A DNA stretch of 64,000 nt from Clostridium sp. CAG:678 (lineage in GTDB: Bacteria; Bacillota; Clostridia; Oscillospirales; Acutalibacteraceae), in the NCBI GenBank assembly GCA_000431535.1, contig HF991821.1, positions 46,117 to 110,116 on the forward strand, read 5' to 3'. The notes under the pieces were generated by a model that saw nothing but the letters and a program-made list of their open reading frames with translations, was not told where the DNA came from and did no database searches. The position numbers were made by a program, and so were the translations under genes. Positions 21,404-29,043 of this stretch are shown here, piece by piece; the stretch's first letter is position 1, and each line of letters starts with the position of its first letter.

Positions 21404-21663
21404 TATTTTTTTGAATTTTGAAAGACTTTATTTATAATTTTGTTAGTTTTTGATATTTTTTTGTATAATTTTGGATATATTGCACAACTTTATTTTTCCA
21501 AAATTCACAGACCGTTTTTAACATTTCTGTTCTGAATTTAATGTAAAAAGCAGAAATATTCATATAAAAACAGGAAATATTCGTTAAAATAATAACAATA
21601 TGTATTCGTGTGCTGTACAAAACGTACTTTTTTATGAATTCGTCTTTTAAAACGATTGTAAAA
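21404..21663. other. AT-rich non-coding stretch upstream of the LPNTG gene
   Basis: About 260 bases of T/A-rich sequence with runs such as TTTTTTTG and no open frame that has a ribosome site or protein-like composition. It separates the surface-protein promoter from the terminator of the ECF operon. I see no gene or clear structure in it. Confidence 0.5.
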
Positions 21664-21690
21664 GGAAAAACCTGCTGTGAACAGCAGGTT
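21664..21690 (-). terminator. Terminator of the ECF/cobO operon
   Basis: Perfect 10-base arms AACCTGCTGT (21669-21678) and ACAGCAGGTT (21681-21690), followed by TTTCC on the minus strand. It is placed 85 bases after the last gene of the operon, with a repeat element between. Confidence 0.75.
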
Positions 21691-21765
21691 CAGGCGCCCC
21701 TATATTACACACAGACAGACAAAGCGCCCCCCTTACACAAGGGAGACGCTTACTGCATTGAAATT
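21691..21765. repeat. GC-rich REP-like intergenic element, copy 2 (degenerate)
   Basis: Contains GCGCCCCCCTTACACAAGGG, close to the CCCCCCCTTTGCACAGGGGC core of the copy at 17796-17860, and a similar downstream TGCATTG tail. It lies in the 3' untranslated region of the ECF operon. Confidence 0.45.
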
Positions 21766-21774
21766 GCATATTTT

Positions 21775-22041
21775 TTAGAATTTATCTTTAAACAAAAGCA
21801 CGAGCACAAGATCCACAACAAACAGAAACAGCGCAATGACGCCGCCGATCAATGCCTTTTTGTTTCTGGACTGCGACTGCGGCGAGATCTGCACCTTTTT
21901 CTTTTTCATCACCACGGGAACGGCGATGCCCATGGCGGCGAACGCTGGGCAGATGCCGATGGTGCAGATGCCGATGACGGACATGGTAAACGCAAACTGA
22001 GAAAGTTTTTCCATAGGATCCGTATTTTTATTCTTTTTCAT
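21775..22041 (-). CDS. Small two-helix membrane protein at the end of the ECF operon
   Basis: An 88-residue protein starting at ATG 22041 (MKKNKNTDPME) with AGGTG upstream. It has two hydrophobic segments (ICTIGICPAFAAMGIAVPVVM and a C-terminal ALIGGVIALFLFVVDLVLVLLF) joined by a basic loop. The layout resembles DUF4190-type small membrane proteins. It overlaps the S-component gene by 14 bases, so it is cotranscribed and may be an accessory part of the transporter; that is inference from linkage only. Confidence 0.72.
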   Translation of the reverse strand: MKKNKNTDPMEKLSQFAFTMSVIGICTIGICPAFAAMGIAVPVVMKKKKVQISPQSQSRNKKALIGGVIALFLFVVDLVLVLLFKDKF

Positions 22042-22741
22042 GATTTTCACCTGCCAAAACACCGTATTTTTCAACAACACGGTTTATTTTTTTTATAAAC
22101 GCCTGCCCAAACAGGAATAAAAACAAAGCCGTTGCGGCGCCGAACACTGCCGAAAACGGCGCGCCTGCCGCATACACGGCAATCACGCCGGAAAGCGTGT
22201 ATTCGCTGAGCATGGTAAGCACAGAACTAAGATCGGCAACCAACCCGTAAAGCACAAAGGAAAGCAAAAATCCGATCACGGCAAGGCTCCATCTGTTTGC
22301 CTTAATTTTTTTAAACAGAATGCCCGCGGCAAAGCCGACCAGACCGAGCGCCACCATCTGAAACGGAGTCCATACGCCCTGCCCGAACAGGAAATTAGAG
22401 ATAAATGCCGAAAGCGCGCCGATGATATATCCGCGCCGCGCGCCGAGACACACAGCGGATACGACCACAACCGCGCCGATAGGCTTGAACTGCGGCACAA
22501 GATAAAACACCGCCCGGGACGCCACCGCCAGCGCAATAAGTGCGGAGACCAGAGCAATCTCCCTTGCCGAGGGGGCGGACTGCTCAAACCCGATGAAAAG
22601 CGGCAGCAGAGATAGTACCAGAACGATCGCCGCCGCAAGATAATAAGACGTAACGCCGGAAAAGAAGATCTGCCACACAGCAAGAAACGCCACGGCAATC
22701 ACGATAAAGACGAAAAACAGAATGTCCGCGCGGCGTTTCAT
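22028..22741 (-). CDS. ECF transporter S component, probably for corrinoids
   Basis: A 237-residue membrane protein with about six helices, the substrate-binding part of an energy-coupling-factor vitamin transporter. It shows the S-component pattern VSALIALAVASRAVFYLVPQFKPIGAVVVV and later FGQGVWTPFQMVALGLVGF. Substrate is not readable from sequence alone. The cobO gene in the same operon suggests a cobalamin or cobinamide carrier. The ATG overlaps the ATPase stop by 4 bases. Confidence 0.85.
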   Translation of the reverse strand: MKRRADILFFVFIVIAVAFLAVWQIFFSGVTSYYLAAAIVLVLSLLPLFIGFEQSAPSAREIALVSALIALAVASRAVFYLVPQFKPIGAVVVVSAVCLGARRGYIIGALSAFISNFLFGQGVWTPFQMVALGLVGFAAGILFKKIKANRWSLAVIGFLLSFVLYGLVADLSSVLTMLSEYTLSGVIAVYAAGAPFSAVFGAATALFLFLFGQAFIKKINRVVEKYGVLAGENHEKE

Positions 22742-24216
22742 GGCGCCACCTCCGCATCATCCTCACAAACAAGCCTGCCGCCCGTGAGCGCGGAAAGCGC
22801 GGTTGTATAGATATCCAGCGCGGCAAAGAACTGCCTGCGCGGCGCCGAAGAAACAATCTTGGAATGGAACAAAAAAGAAACTTCATCCGTGTATCTGCCG
22901 GCAAATTCCAGATCATGCGTTGCAAGGATCACGGTTTTGCCGCCGGCGCACCAACCGCGCAGGATCGCCGCAAGGCTGGATTTGAACACGGCATCCATTC
23001 CCTTTGTAGGCTCATCCAGCACAAGGATATCGGCACCGGTCTGCTCCATTTTGGCAAGGGCAAGGCGCTGTGCCTCTCCCCCGCTGAGATCAAACGGATT
23101 CCTGCAGGCAAGATCTTCCAGCAAAAAGCGGCGGATCAAATCTCTGCTGTTTTGCAATTCTTCAGCAACCGTGTCGCAAAGAAAAAGTGAAGAAACATTT
23201 TGCGGCATATACGCCGTTTTGCCGGATTTCTTTATCTTTCCGCCGTAAGGTTTTAAAACGCCGGCAATGCATTTGAGCAAAGTGGTCTTGCCGCTGCCGT
23301 TTGCGCCTACAATTCCATTGATCCTGCCTGCCTGCGCCGTATAATCCGCACCAAAAAGCACATCCGGCGCTTTTTTTTGATAAGCGAACGCAAGATTTTT
23401 AACCGTAACGGCTGGAGGCATAGCAGAATATTTTGCAAAGTTTTTTTCCTTTACGCTCTTGATTTCCTCCCTTGCGGCGGCAAAATCAAGTGTTCTGCTG
23501 GGGAGCAGACGGGTATACGGCGGCAGCATCAGCGCCATATCGTTTTTCTGCTCCGTTAAAAAACGCGCCAGTTCATCCGGCGAGCCGCTGAACAGCGCCG
23601 CGCCGTTTTCCAGAAACACAGCCTGATCCGCCCGGCTGAGCAGATCCGGCGAATGCTCACAAAGCAGCACCGTTACCCCGCGTTCCCGGTTCAGGCGGTA
23701 CACGGCATCCCGAAAATGCCTTGCGGAAATCGGATCCAACTGCGAACAAGGCTCGTCCAAAAGTAAAACCCGCGGATCCGTGGAAACGGCACAGGCAAGC
23801 GCAAGCAACTGTTTTACGCCGCCGGAAAGATCGTGCGTTTTGGCATCAATATAGGGATTCAGATTAAAGAAACTTGCCGTTTGGGCAATTTTAAGAGATA
23901 TCTCCCGGCTGCCCAGCCCTTTATTTTCCAGCGAAAAAGCGAGTTCGCCCAGAACGGTATCCGTAATGATATTGCTTTCCACATGCTGGCCGACAAAGCC
24001 GATCTCTTCTTCAGAAATATGTATGCTTCCGCCTTGTTTGCCGAACGGGGCAATCTCTTTTTTCAGCAGGCGCAAAAGCGTGCTTTTACCGCTGCCGGAT
24101 CTGCCGCAGAGCAAAACAAGTTGCCCCGGCTCCACCTTCATATTCACGCCGCGGAGCGCGGGCTGATTACTGCCGGGGTACTGAAAGGTCAGATCTTCAA
24201 TTTCAATAACTGCCAT
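22738..24216 (-). CDS. ECF transporter ATPase with two fused ABC domains (EcfA-A' type)
   Basis: A 492-residue protein holding two ABC modules in tandem. Module 1 has Walker A GRSGSGKST (38-46) and signature LSGGVKQ; module 2 has Walker A GANGSGKTT (about 305) and signature LSGGEAQ, each with a Walker B and D-loop (LLLDEPCSQLD, LVLDEPTKGMD). Most ECF systems use two separate ATPases; here they are fused. The start is ATG 24216 with GGAGGATAT upstream, inside the end of the T-component gene (28-base overlap). Confidence 0.93.
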   Translation of the reverse strand: MAVIEIEDLTFQYPGSNQPALRGVNMKVEPGQLVLLCGRSGSGKSTLLRLLKKEIAPFGKQGGSIHISEEEIGFVGQHVESNIITDTVLGELAFSLENKGLGSREISLKIAQTASFFNLNPYIDAKTHDLSGGVKQLLALACAVSTDPRVLLLDEPCSQLDPISARHFRDAVYRLNRERGVTVLLCEHSPDLLSRADQAVFLENGAALFSGSPDELARFLTEQKNDMALMLPPYTRLLPSRTLDFAAAREEIKSVKEKNFAKYSAMPPAVTVKNLAFAYQKKAPDVLFGADYTAQAGRINGIVGANGSGKTTLLKCIAGVLKPYGGKIKKSGKTAYMPQNVSSLFLCDTVAEELQNSRDLIRRFLLEDLACRNPFDLSGGEAQRLALAKMEQTGADILVLDEPTKGMDAVFKSSLAAILRGWCAGGKTVILATHDLEFAGRYTDEVSFLFHSKIVSSAPRRQFFAALDIYTTALSALTGGRLVCEDDAEVAP

Positions 24217-25043
24217 TTTATATCCTCCGACAGGTCTAACGCAAGCGGCAAAAGGCACATCAGCGCCCATAAAAGCGGCACCGGTATGCTGATATTTAAT
24301 AGCCGCAGCTGATCGTAATACACAAAATCAAACGCGCCGCGCGCGAACGCCGCAATCTGAAACACAAAAAGCACAGTGAATAAGAAAAGGAACACACCGT
24401 CCGCCGCTTTGAACCGATAAGGCGAATAATGCCGCCTGCCTTTTTTGAAACCGCGCGCGCGCATTGTATCCGCCGTTTCAATACTGCGCTCCAACGATAC
24501 GGAAACCAGCGCGGAAAAGCGGCGCAGTGTATTTTTTAACCCTTTTGTTTCCTTTCCGATGCCCTGCTGCGCCTCTTTGATCTCCCCCGCCGTTTTAACC
24601 ATCAGCGGCAAAAAGCGCAGCACCATGGAAAAGATCAGAACCGTATTGGGAGCAAATCTGCCGAAAAGGGCAGTGAATTTTTCGCTTGTAATGATCTCTG
24701 AATACGCGGAAAACCAAACGAGCACAGCCGCCAGCATGGTGCCGAGGCAGGCGCCGTAAGCAAGCGGCTCCAGCGAAAAACCGATTTGGAAAACGGAAAA
24801 CAACACCGTCTGCCCATAGCGGCAAAACAGCATATTAAACAGCGCCGCGATCAAAATGAGCGGCAGGCTGAATTTCAGTTGCGCCGCCGTGCGCCGAACG
24901 CCAAGCAGGCGCAAACTGTAAAGCAGGGCCCAAACAAGGCTCAGCGCCGCATGCACGGGATTGATATAAACCAGCGTGATCACGATAACAAACAGAAAAA
25001 AGAAAAGGCAGACTGCGGGATGAAATTTTGAAAACCGATCCAT
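24189..25043 (-). CDS. ECF transporter transmembrane T component
   Basis: A 284-residue membrane protein that couples ATP hydrolysis to movement of the S component. The first hydrophobic segment is followed by others, and the coupling helix contains the family Ala-Arg-Gly motif in ERSIETADTMRARGF. GGAGG precedes the ATG. It sits between cobO (22 bases) and the ATPase gene (overlap), giving the order T-A-S. Confidence 0.92.
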   Translation of the reverse strand: MDRFSKFHPAVCLFFFLFVIVITLVYINPVHAALSLVWALLYSLRLLGVRRTAAQLKFSLPLILIAALFNMLFCRYGQTVLFSVFQIGFSLEPLAYGACLGTMLAAVLVWFSAYSEIITSEKFTALFGRFAPNTVLIFSMVLRFLPLMVKTAGEIKEAQQGIGKETKGLKNTLRRFSALVSVSLERSIETADTMRARGFKKGRRHYSPYRFKAADGVFLFLFTVLFVFQIAAFARGAFDFVYYDQLRLLNISIPVPLLWALMCLLPLALDLSEDIKWQLLKLKI

Positions 25044-25065
25044 ATCTGCCCTCCGATCCTGCTAT

Positions 25066-25548
25066 TTAATACTCAATGCCGCGCCGCGCGGAAACGCCGG
25101 AATCATACGGATGGCGTTCCTTACGCATACACGTGATATAATCCGCCCGATCAAACAGCCAGGCGCACTTTGCGTGACCCGTGATCACATACTCTTTTTT
25201 CGGGTCAAAAACAAGCGTTTGCGCAAAACCGCTGCCAAGCAGGGGCAGCACATCTAAAAATTCATCCAGAATGATCACATTGGCGCTGTCTGCAAACGCG
25301 CTTTGTACGGCAGTTTTCACCCAAGCGGCATATCCCGCCTTTTGCGCATCCGTCATTTTAAACAAAAACGGCAATCTTTCAGGATTTTTATAAAAATGTA
25401 TATCACAGCGCGCCTGCCGCTCTGCGGATTGATCATCCTTTAAAAACGAATAAAAGGAAACGGCTTTGCCGGCGCCGCAGGCACGCAGCGCAAGCCCAAG
25501 CGCGGCGGATGTTTTGCCTTTGCCGTCTCCGTAATAAATATGGATCAT
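25066..25548 (-). CDS. cobO: Cob(I)yrinic acid a,c-diamide adenosyltransferase
   Basis: A 160-residue P-loop enzyme that transfers the adenosyl group of ATP to the cobalt of corrinoids. The N-terminal P-loop GDGKGKTSAALGLALRACG (residues 7-25) and the later VIILDEFLDVL are family hallmarks. The protein is a little shorter than E. coli BtuR/CobO (196 residues). Its ATG overlaps the MreB-like stop by 4 bases and the ECF genes follow. It probably adenosylates corrinoid brought in by the transporter. Confidence 0.92.
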   Translation of the reverse strand: MIHIYYGDGKGKTSAALGLALRACGAGKAVSFYSFLKDDQSAERQARCDIHFYKNPERLPFLFKMTDAQKAGYAAWVKTAVQSAFADSANVIILDEFLDVLPLLGSGFAQTLVFDPKKEYVITGHAKCAWLFDRADYITCMRKERHPYDSGVSARRGIEY

Positions 25549-26573
25549 CGGATTCTGACATCCTGTTTTGTTTGAAAACGGTAGCCGTACTGATCCAGAA
25601 TATGCATTTTATTCAGCGCGATCATCGTGCCCTTTGAAACGCAGAGTTCCGCGCGCGGCGCAATGGAAACATCCAGATCCAGCGCCTGGGAAAACAGTTT
25701 ATCTATACCATAAATCTCCGAGCAGCCGCCGGTGAGGATCACGCCGGAATCCTTGATATCCGCAACAAGCTGCGGCGTGGTGCGCTCAAACAAAACAGAC
25801 GCCGCGTTCGTAAGCTCCTCAAACAGCGGTTTCAGGCATTCATGAATTTCATTGCCGCTGATCTCCACAACGCAGGGCATGCCGGAAAACATATCGCGGC
25901 CCTTCGCCTGCATGCTGACATCCTCCTCGCGCGGCACAGCGCCGGAGATGCGGTTTTTGATCTCCTCCGCCATGCGTTTGCCGATAAGAACGCCGTATTT
26001 TTCACGCATATGGCGTGTGATCTCCTCATCAAAGGTATCGCCTGCAACGCGCAGGGTATCGATCTGGCTCATGCTGCCCTGACTGATCACAGCCATATCC
26101 GTTGTGCCGCCGCCGATATCGATCACAAATGCGCCCGTGGGCTGAAGTGGATCGATCCCCGCGCCGAAAGCGGCGCAGAGCGGCTCCTCAACCAGGCAGA
26201 CGGATCTTGCCCCCGCCGTGATAATAACGGAAATGAGCGTGCGCCGCTCCACATCCGTTGCAAGGGCGGAAACCGCCGCCACAACGCGGGGCTTGAAAAT
26301 GCTTTTTTTAATGATCTTATTAATAAAAAACTGCACCATGCGGCACGCGATAGAATAATTGGTGATCGCGCCGCCGACGATGGGCTGAATTACGGACACG
26401 CCGCTCGGTTCCCTGCCCTCCAGATAATACGCGCGCCTGCCGGCGTATAAAATCTTTTCCGTTTCCGTATCATACGCCACATAAGAAGGCTCGTTTACCA
26501 CAACGCCTTTTCCGGGCACGGAGATCACGATGGAACTGGTGCCGAGGTCTATTCCCAAATCATAACCGAACAT
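25545..26573 (-). CDS. MreB/Mbl-type actin-like ATPase
   Basis: A 342-residue protein of the MreB family. The phosphate loops are GIDLGTSSIVIS (residues 7-18) and IDIGGGTTDMAV (about 150), and GVILTGGCSEIYGID corresponds to the adenosine motif. It lacks mreC and mreD neighbours, and instead begins an operon with cobO and the ECF transporter, which is odd for a cell-shape gene. It may be a paralogue of the main MreB. No phage or plasmid segregation genes are near. Confidence 0.9.
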   Translation of the reverse strand: MFGYDLGIDLGTSSIVISVPGKGVVVNEPSYVAYDTETEKILYAGRRAYYLEGREPSGVSVIQPIVGGAITNYSIACRMVQFFINKIIKKSIFKPRVVAAVSALATDVERRTLISVIITAGARSVCLVEEPLCAAFGAGIDPLQPTGAFVIDIGGGTTDMAVISQGSMSQIDTLRVAGDTFDEEITRHMREKYGVLIGKRMAEEIKNRISGAVPREEDVSMQAKGRDMFSGMPCVVEISGNEIHECLKPLFEELTNAASVLFERTTPQLVADIKDSGVILTGGCSEIYGIDKLFSQALDLDVSIAPRAELCVSKGTMIALNKMHILDQYGYRFQTKQDVRIR

Positions 26574-26596
26574 AATTTCATTCCTTATATACCAAA

Positions 26597-26651
26597 TTGC
26601 GCAAAGCGCAAATCAAAATCTTAAAATCAAAACCGCTTTGAAAGCCGTTTT
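26597..26651. promoter_or_regulatory. Inverted repeats between recD2 and the mreB-like gene
   Basis: On the minus strand a hairpin (arms 26629-26639 and 26641-26651, one mismatch) followed by T-rich sequence could weakly end recD2 transcription. A second inverted repeat, TTGCGC/GCGCAA (26598-26612), lies just upstream of a TATATA and the mreB-like ribosome site and could be an operator. No corrinoid riboswitch is recognisable in this 114-base gap. Confidence 0.4.
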
Positions 26652-26687
26652 CAGCAGTTTGGGCGAATCTGATTTTATATATCCATG

Positions 26688-28910
26688 TTACTGTATAAAA
26701 CCGTTATTGTCAACAGTTAAAAAGTGAAGAAGGGCGCTGTAGCGGCGGCTTTTTTTATCGTTTTCCACCATAGCGCGCACATTGTTTTCCGTGCCCACCA
26801 AAACGATCAGTTTTTTAGCTCTGGTGATCGCCGTGTAAAACAGATTTCTGTATGCCAGTTTCTGCGGCGTTGCCACAACGGGGATCACTACGCCGTCAAA
26901 TTCCGAGCCCTGGCTCTTATGCACCGTCATGGCATACGCCAGTTCCAGTTCGCCGATATTGGCAACGGAATACATCGCCTCGCGGTCATCAAACCGCACG
27001 TTTATAATATCCGCGGCGCGGTCAATCCGGGTAAGAATGCCGATATCGCCGTTAAACACGCCCATGCCGTTGTCGTTTGCCTTAAACCACGGAATATCGT
27101 AATTATTTTTGATCTGCATTACCTTATCGCCCTCGCGCAGGGTATACCCGCGGGAGATGATCTCGTTTTTGCCCTTTGCCGGAGGATTCAGCTGCTTTTG
27201 CAGCATGATATTGATATTCTGCGCCCCGACTTCGCCTTTTTTACTTGGGCAAAGCACCTGCAAATCGGTAACCGGATCCATGGAATACGCTGCCGGCAGG
27301 CGGCGCGTGACCAGATCCACGATCTTGCGGCACGCCGAAATCGGCACGCTTTCATGCAGCATAAAGAAATCGGAATCCGCGGCGTTATCCGTGATCACGG
27401 GCATTTCGCCTTTTACAACCCGGTGGGCGTTGGTTACGATGCGGCTCTGCATCGCCTGGCGAAAAATCTTATCCAGTTCCACAACGGGTATCAGTTTGCT
27501 TTTTATCAGATCGCTCAAAACATTGCCGGCGCCGACCGGCGGCAGCTGATCTTTATCTCCCACCATAATCAGGCGGGCGCGCAGCGGCAGCGCCTCCAAC
27601 AGGGAATCAAAAAGAAAAATATCCACCATGGAAAGTTCATCCACGATAACAGCGTCCACATCCAGCGGATTTTTGCGGTTGTGAACAAAAACCGGCTCGT
27701 CGCTGCCGTCCCTGTACTCCACTTCAAGCAGGCGGTGCACCGTTTTTGCCTCCTGACCGGTCAGTTCGGTCATACGCTTGGCGGCTCTGCCCGTGGGCGC
27801 GGCAAGCGCAACATCCAGCCCCCTGTTTTTCATCAGGGAAATAATGCCTTTTACGGTTGTGGTTTTGCCGGTTCCGGGGCCGCCTGTAAGGATCAGCAGC
27901 CCTTTGTTGACCGCAATCTCTATGGCCTGGCGCTGTTTAGCGTCAAACTCTATGCCGTTTGCCTTTTCAAACGCATAGATCTCCGCGCCGGAGATCTCGC
28001 TTGGCTGCGGCGGATACTGCACGGAAACCTGAATGCGCTGGGCGATCGCCGCTTCGGCGTCATAGGCTTTTGGGAGAAAGAGAAACGGGCGCCCGTCTAT
28101 CTCCTCCTGAAAAAGGCGGTTGTACTGCAGCGCGTCATCCACGGCAATCTCTGCCGTATCTTCCGAACAGTCCAGATAATTCCGGGCTGTTTTTATGACC
28201 GATTCCCGCGGCAGGCAGGTATGGCCGTTGGCAATATTATATTCCACAATATGTTCAACAAGCGACTGGGCACGCAGGTCTAAGGCGACGGGGGTGCCCA
28301 AGCTGTCATTGATCTCCTCCGCGCGGTCAAAATTATAGATGCCGGCGGTAACAAAATCATACGGATTGCTTTCAAAGGTATCTACGGCGGTTTCGCCGAA
28401 AAATTTATAAGCGTCAAACGCCTCTTTTTGGGTAAGGCCTTTTTCTCTCAGTTCAGCAATCGTTTGGCGTGAGGCGAACTTTTCAATAAAACTGCGCTGG
28501 ATCTTTCTTGCCATAGGGCGGCTGATGCCTTTAACGGAGGCAAGCCGCTCCAGATCCTTTTCAATAACGTCAAACGATTCGGCGCCGAACGCGTTTACGA
28601 TCTTTTCCGCCGTGGCGCGGCGCACGCCTTTAATGATTCCGCTGGAAAGATAGCGCAGAATGCCGGCGGCGTCCTGCGGCAAAGTTTCCGTCAGCGTTTC
28701 CGCCTTAAACTGCCTGCCGTAAGACGGGTGAACCACCCACTCGCCTATTGCCTCAATCTGTGAGCCAACGGCAAGCTGCGGAAAATTGCCCACAACGGTA
28801 ACGCCCTCGCCGCCGCTTAAGATCTCCATAACGGTATAGCCGTTTTCCTCATTGTAAAACGTGATATCCTCTACGGTGCCTTTTAAATTTTCCAGCTTTT
28901 TTTCAGCCAT
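26688..28910 (-). CDS. recD2: RecD2-type ATP-dependent DNA helicase
   Basis: A 740-residue SF1B 5'-3' helicase. An N-terminal OB-like region and helix-hairpin-helix repeats (GIIKGVRRATAEKIVNAFG, VKGISRPMARKIQR) precede the motor; Walker A is GGPGTGKTTTVKG at about 338-350, then VDELSMVDIFL (motif II) and TVHKSQGSEFDGVVIP (late motif). The start at ATG 28910 is chosen because AGAGGTG sits 6 bases upstream. It acts in DNA repair without RecBC. Confidence 0.94.
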   Translation of the reverse strand: MAEKKLENLKGTVEDITFYNEENGYTVMEILSGGEGVTVVGNFPQLAVGSQIEAIGEWVVHPSYGRQFKAETLTETLPQDAAGILRYLSSGIIKGVRRATAEKIVNAFGAESFDVIEKDLERLASVKGISRPMARKIQRSFIEKFASRQTIAELREKGLTQKEAFDAYKFFGETAVDTFESNPYDFVTAGIYNFDRAEEINDSLGTPVALDLRAQSLVEHIVEYNIANGHTCLPRESVIKTARNYLDCSEDTAEIAVDDALQYNRLFQEEIDGRPFLFLPKAYDAEAAIAQRIQVSVQYPPQPSEISGAEIYAFEKANGIEFDAKQRQAIEIAVNKGLLILTGGPGTGKTTTVKGIISLMKNRGLDVALAAPTGRAAKRMTELTGQEAKTVHRLLEVEYRDGSDEPVFVHNRKNPLDVDAVIVDELSMVDIFLFDSLLEALPLRARLIMVGDKDQLPPVGAGNVLSDLIKSKLIPVVELDKIFRQAMQSRIVTNAHRVVKGEMPVITDNAADSDFFMLHESVPISACRKIVDLVTRRLPAAYSMDPVTDLQVLCPSKKGEVGAQNINIMLQKQLNPPAKGKNEIISRGYTLREGDKVMQIKNNYDIPWFKANDNGMGVFNGDIGILTRIDRAADIINVRFDDREAMYSVANIGELELAYAMTVHKSQGSEFDGVVIPVVATPQKLAYRNLFYTAITRAKKLIVLVGTENNVRAMVENDKKSRRYSALLHFLTVDNNGFIQ

Positions 28911-28991
28911 AGCCCGCACCTCTCTTGCTTTAAAATTGTACCACAATCCGGCGCAAAAGGAAAGCCGCAGCACACGAAATTCAAAGGAAAT

Positions 28992-29021
28992 TAAAAAAAT
29001 CCGCCCTATATAAGGGCGGAT
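28992..29021 (-). terminator. Terminator of the LRR surface protein gene
   Basis: Arms ATCCGCCCT (28999-29007) and AGGGCGGAT (29013-29021) with seven T following on the minus strand. Placed 23 bases after the stop codon. Confidence 0.92.
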
Positions 29022-29043
29022 AAAAATTTGTTTCTACAATTTA

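Noticed and set aside
26574-26687. Corrinoid riboswitch before the MreB-cobO-ECF operon
   Set aside because: The 114-base gap is too short and has no conserved B12-box-like sequence; only simple inverted repeats are seen.
26724-28283. A 519-codon open frame on the plus strand opposite recD2
   Set aside because: Shadow of the conserved helicase gene; no family features, unusual amino-acid composition.
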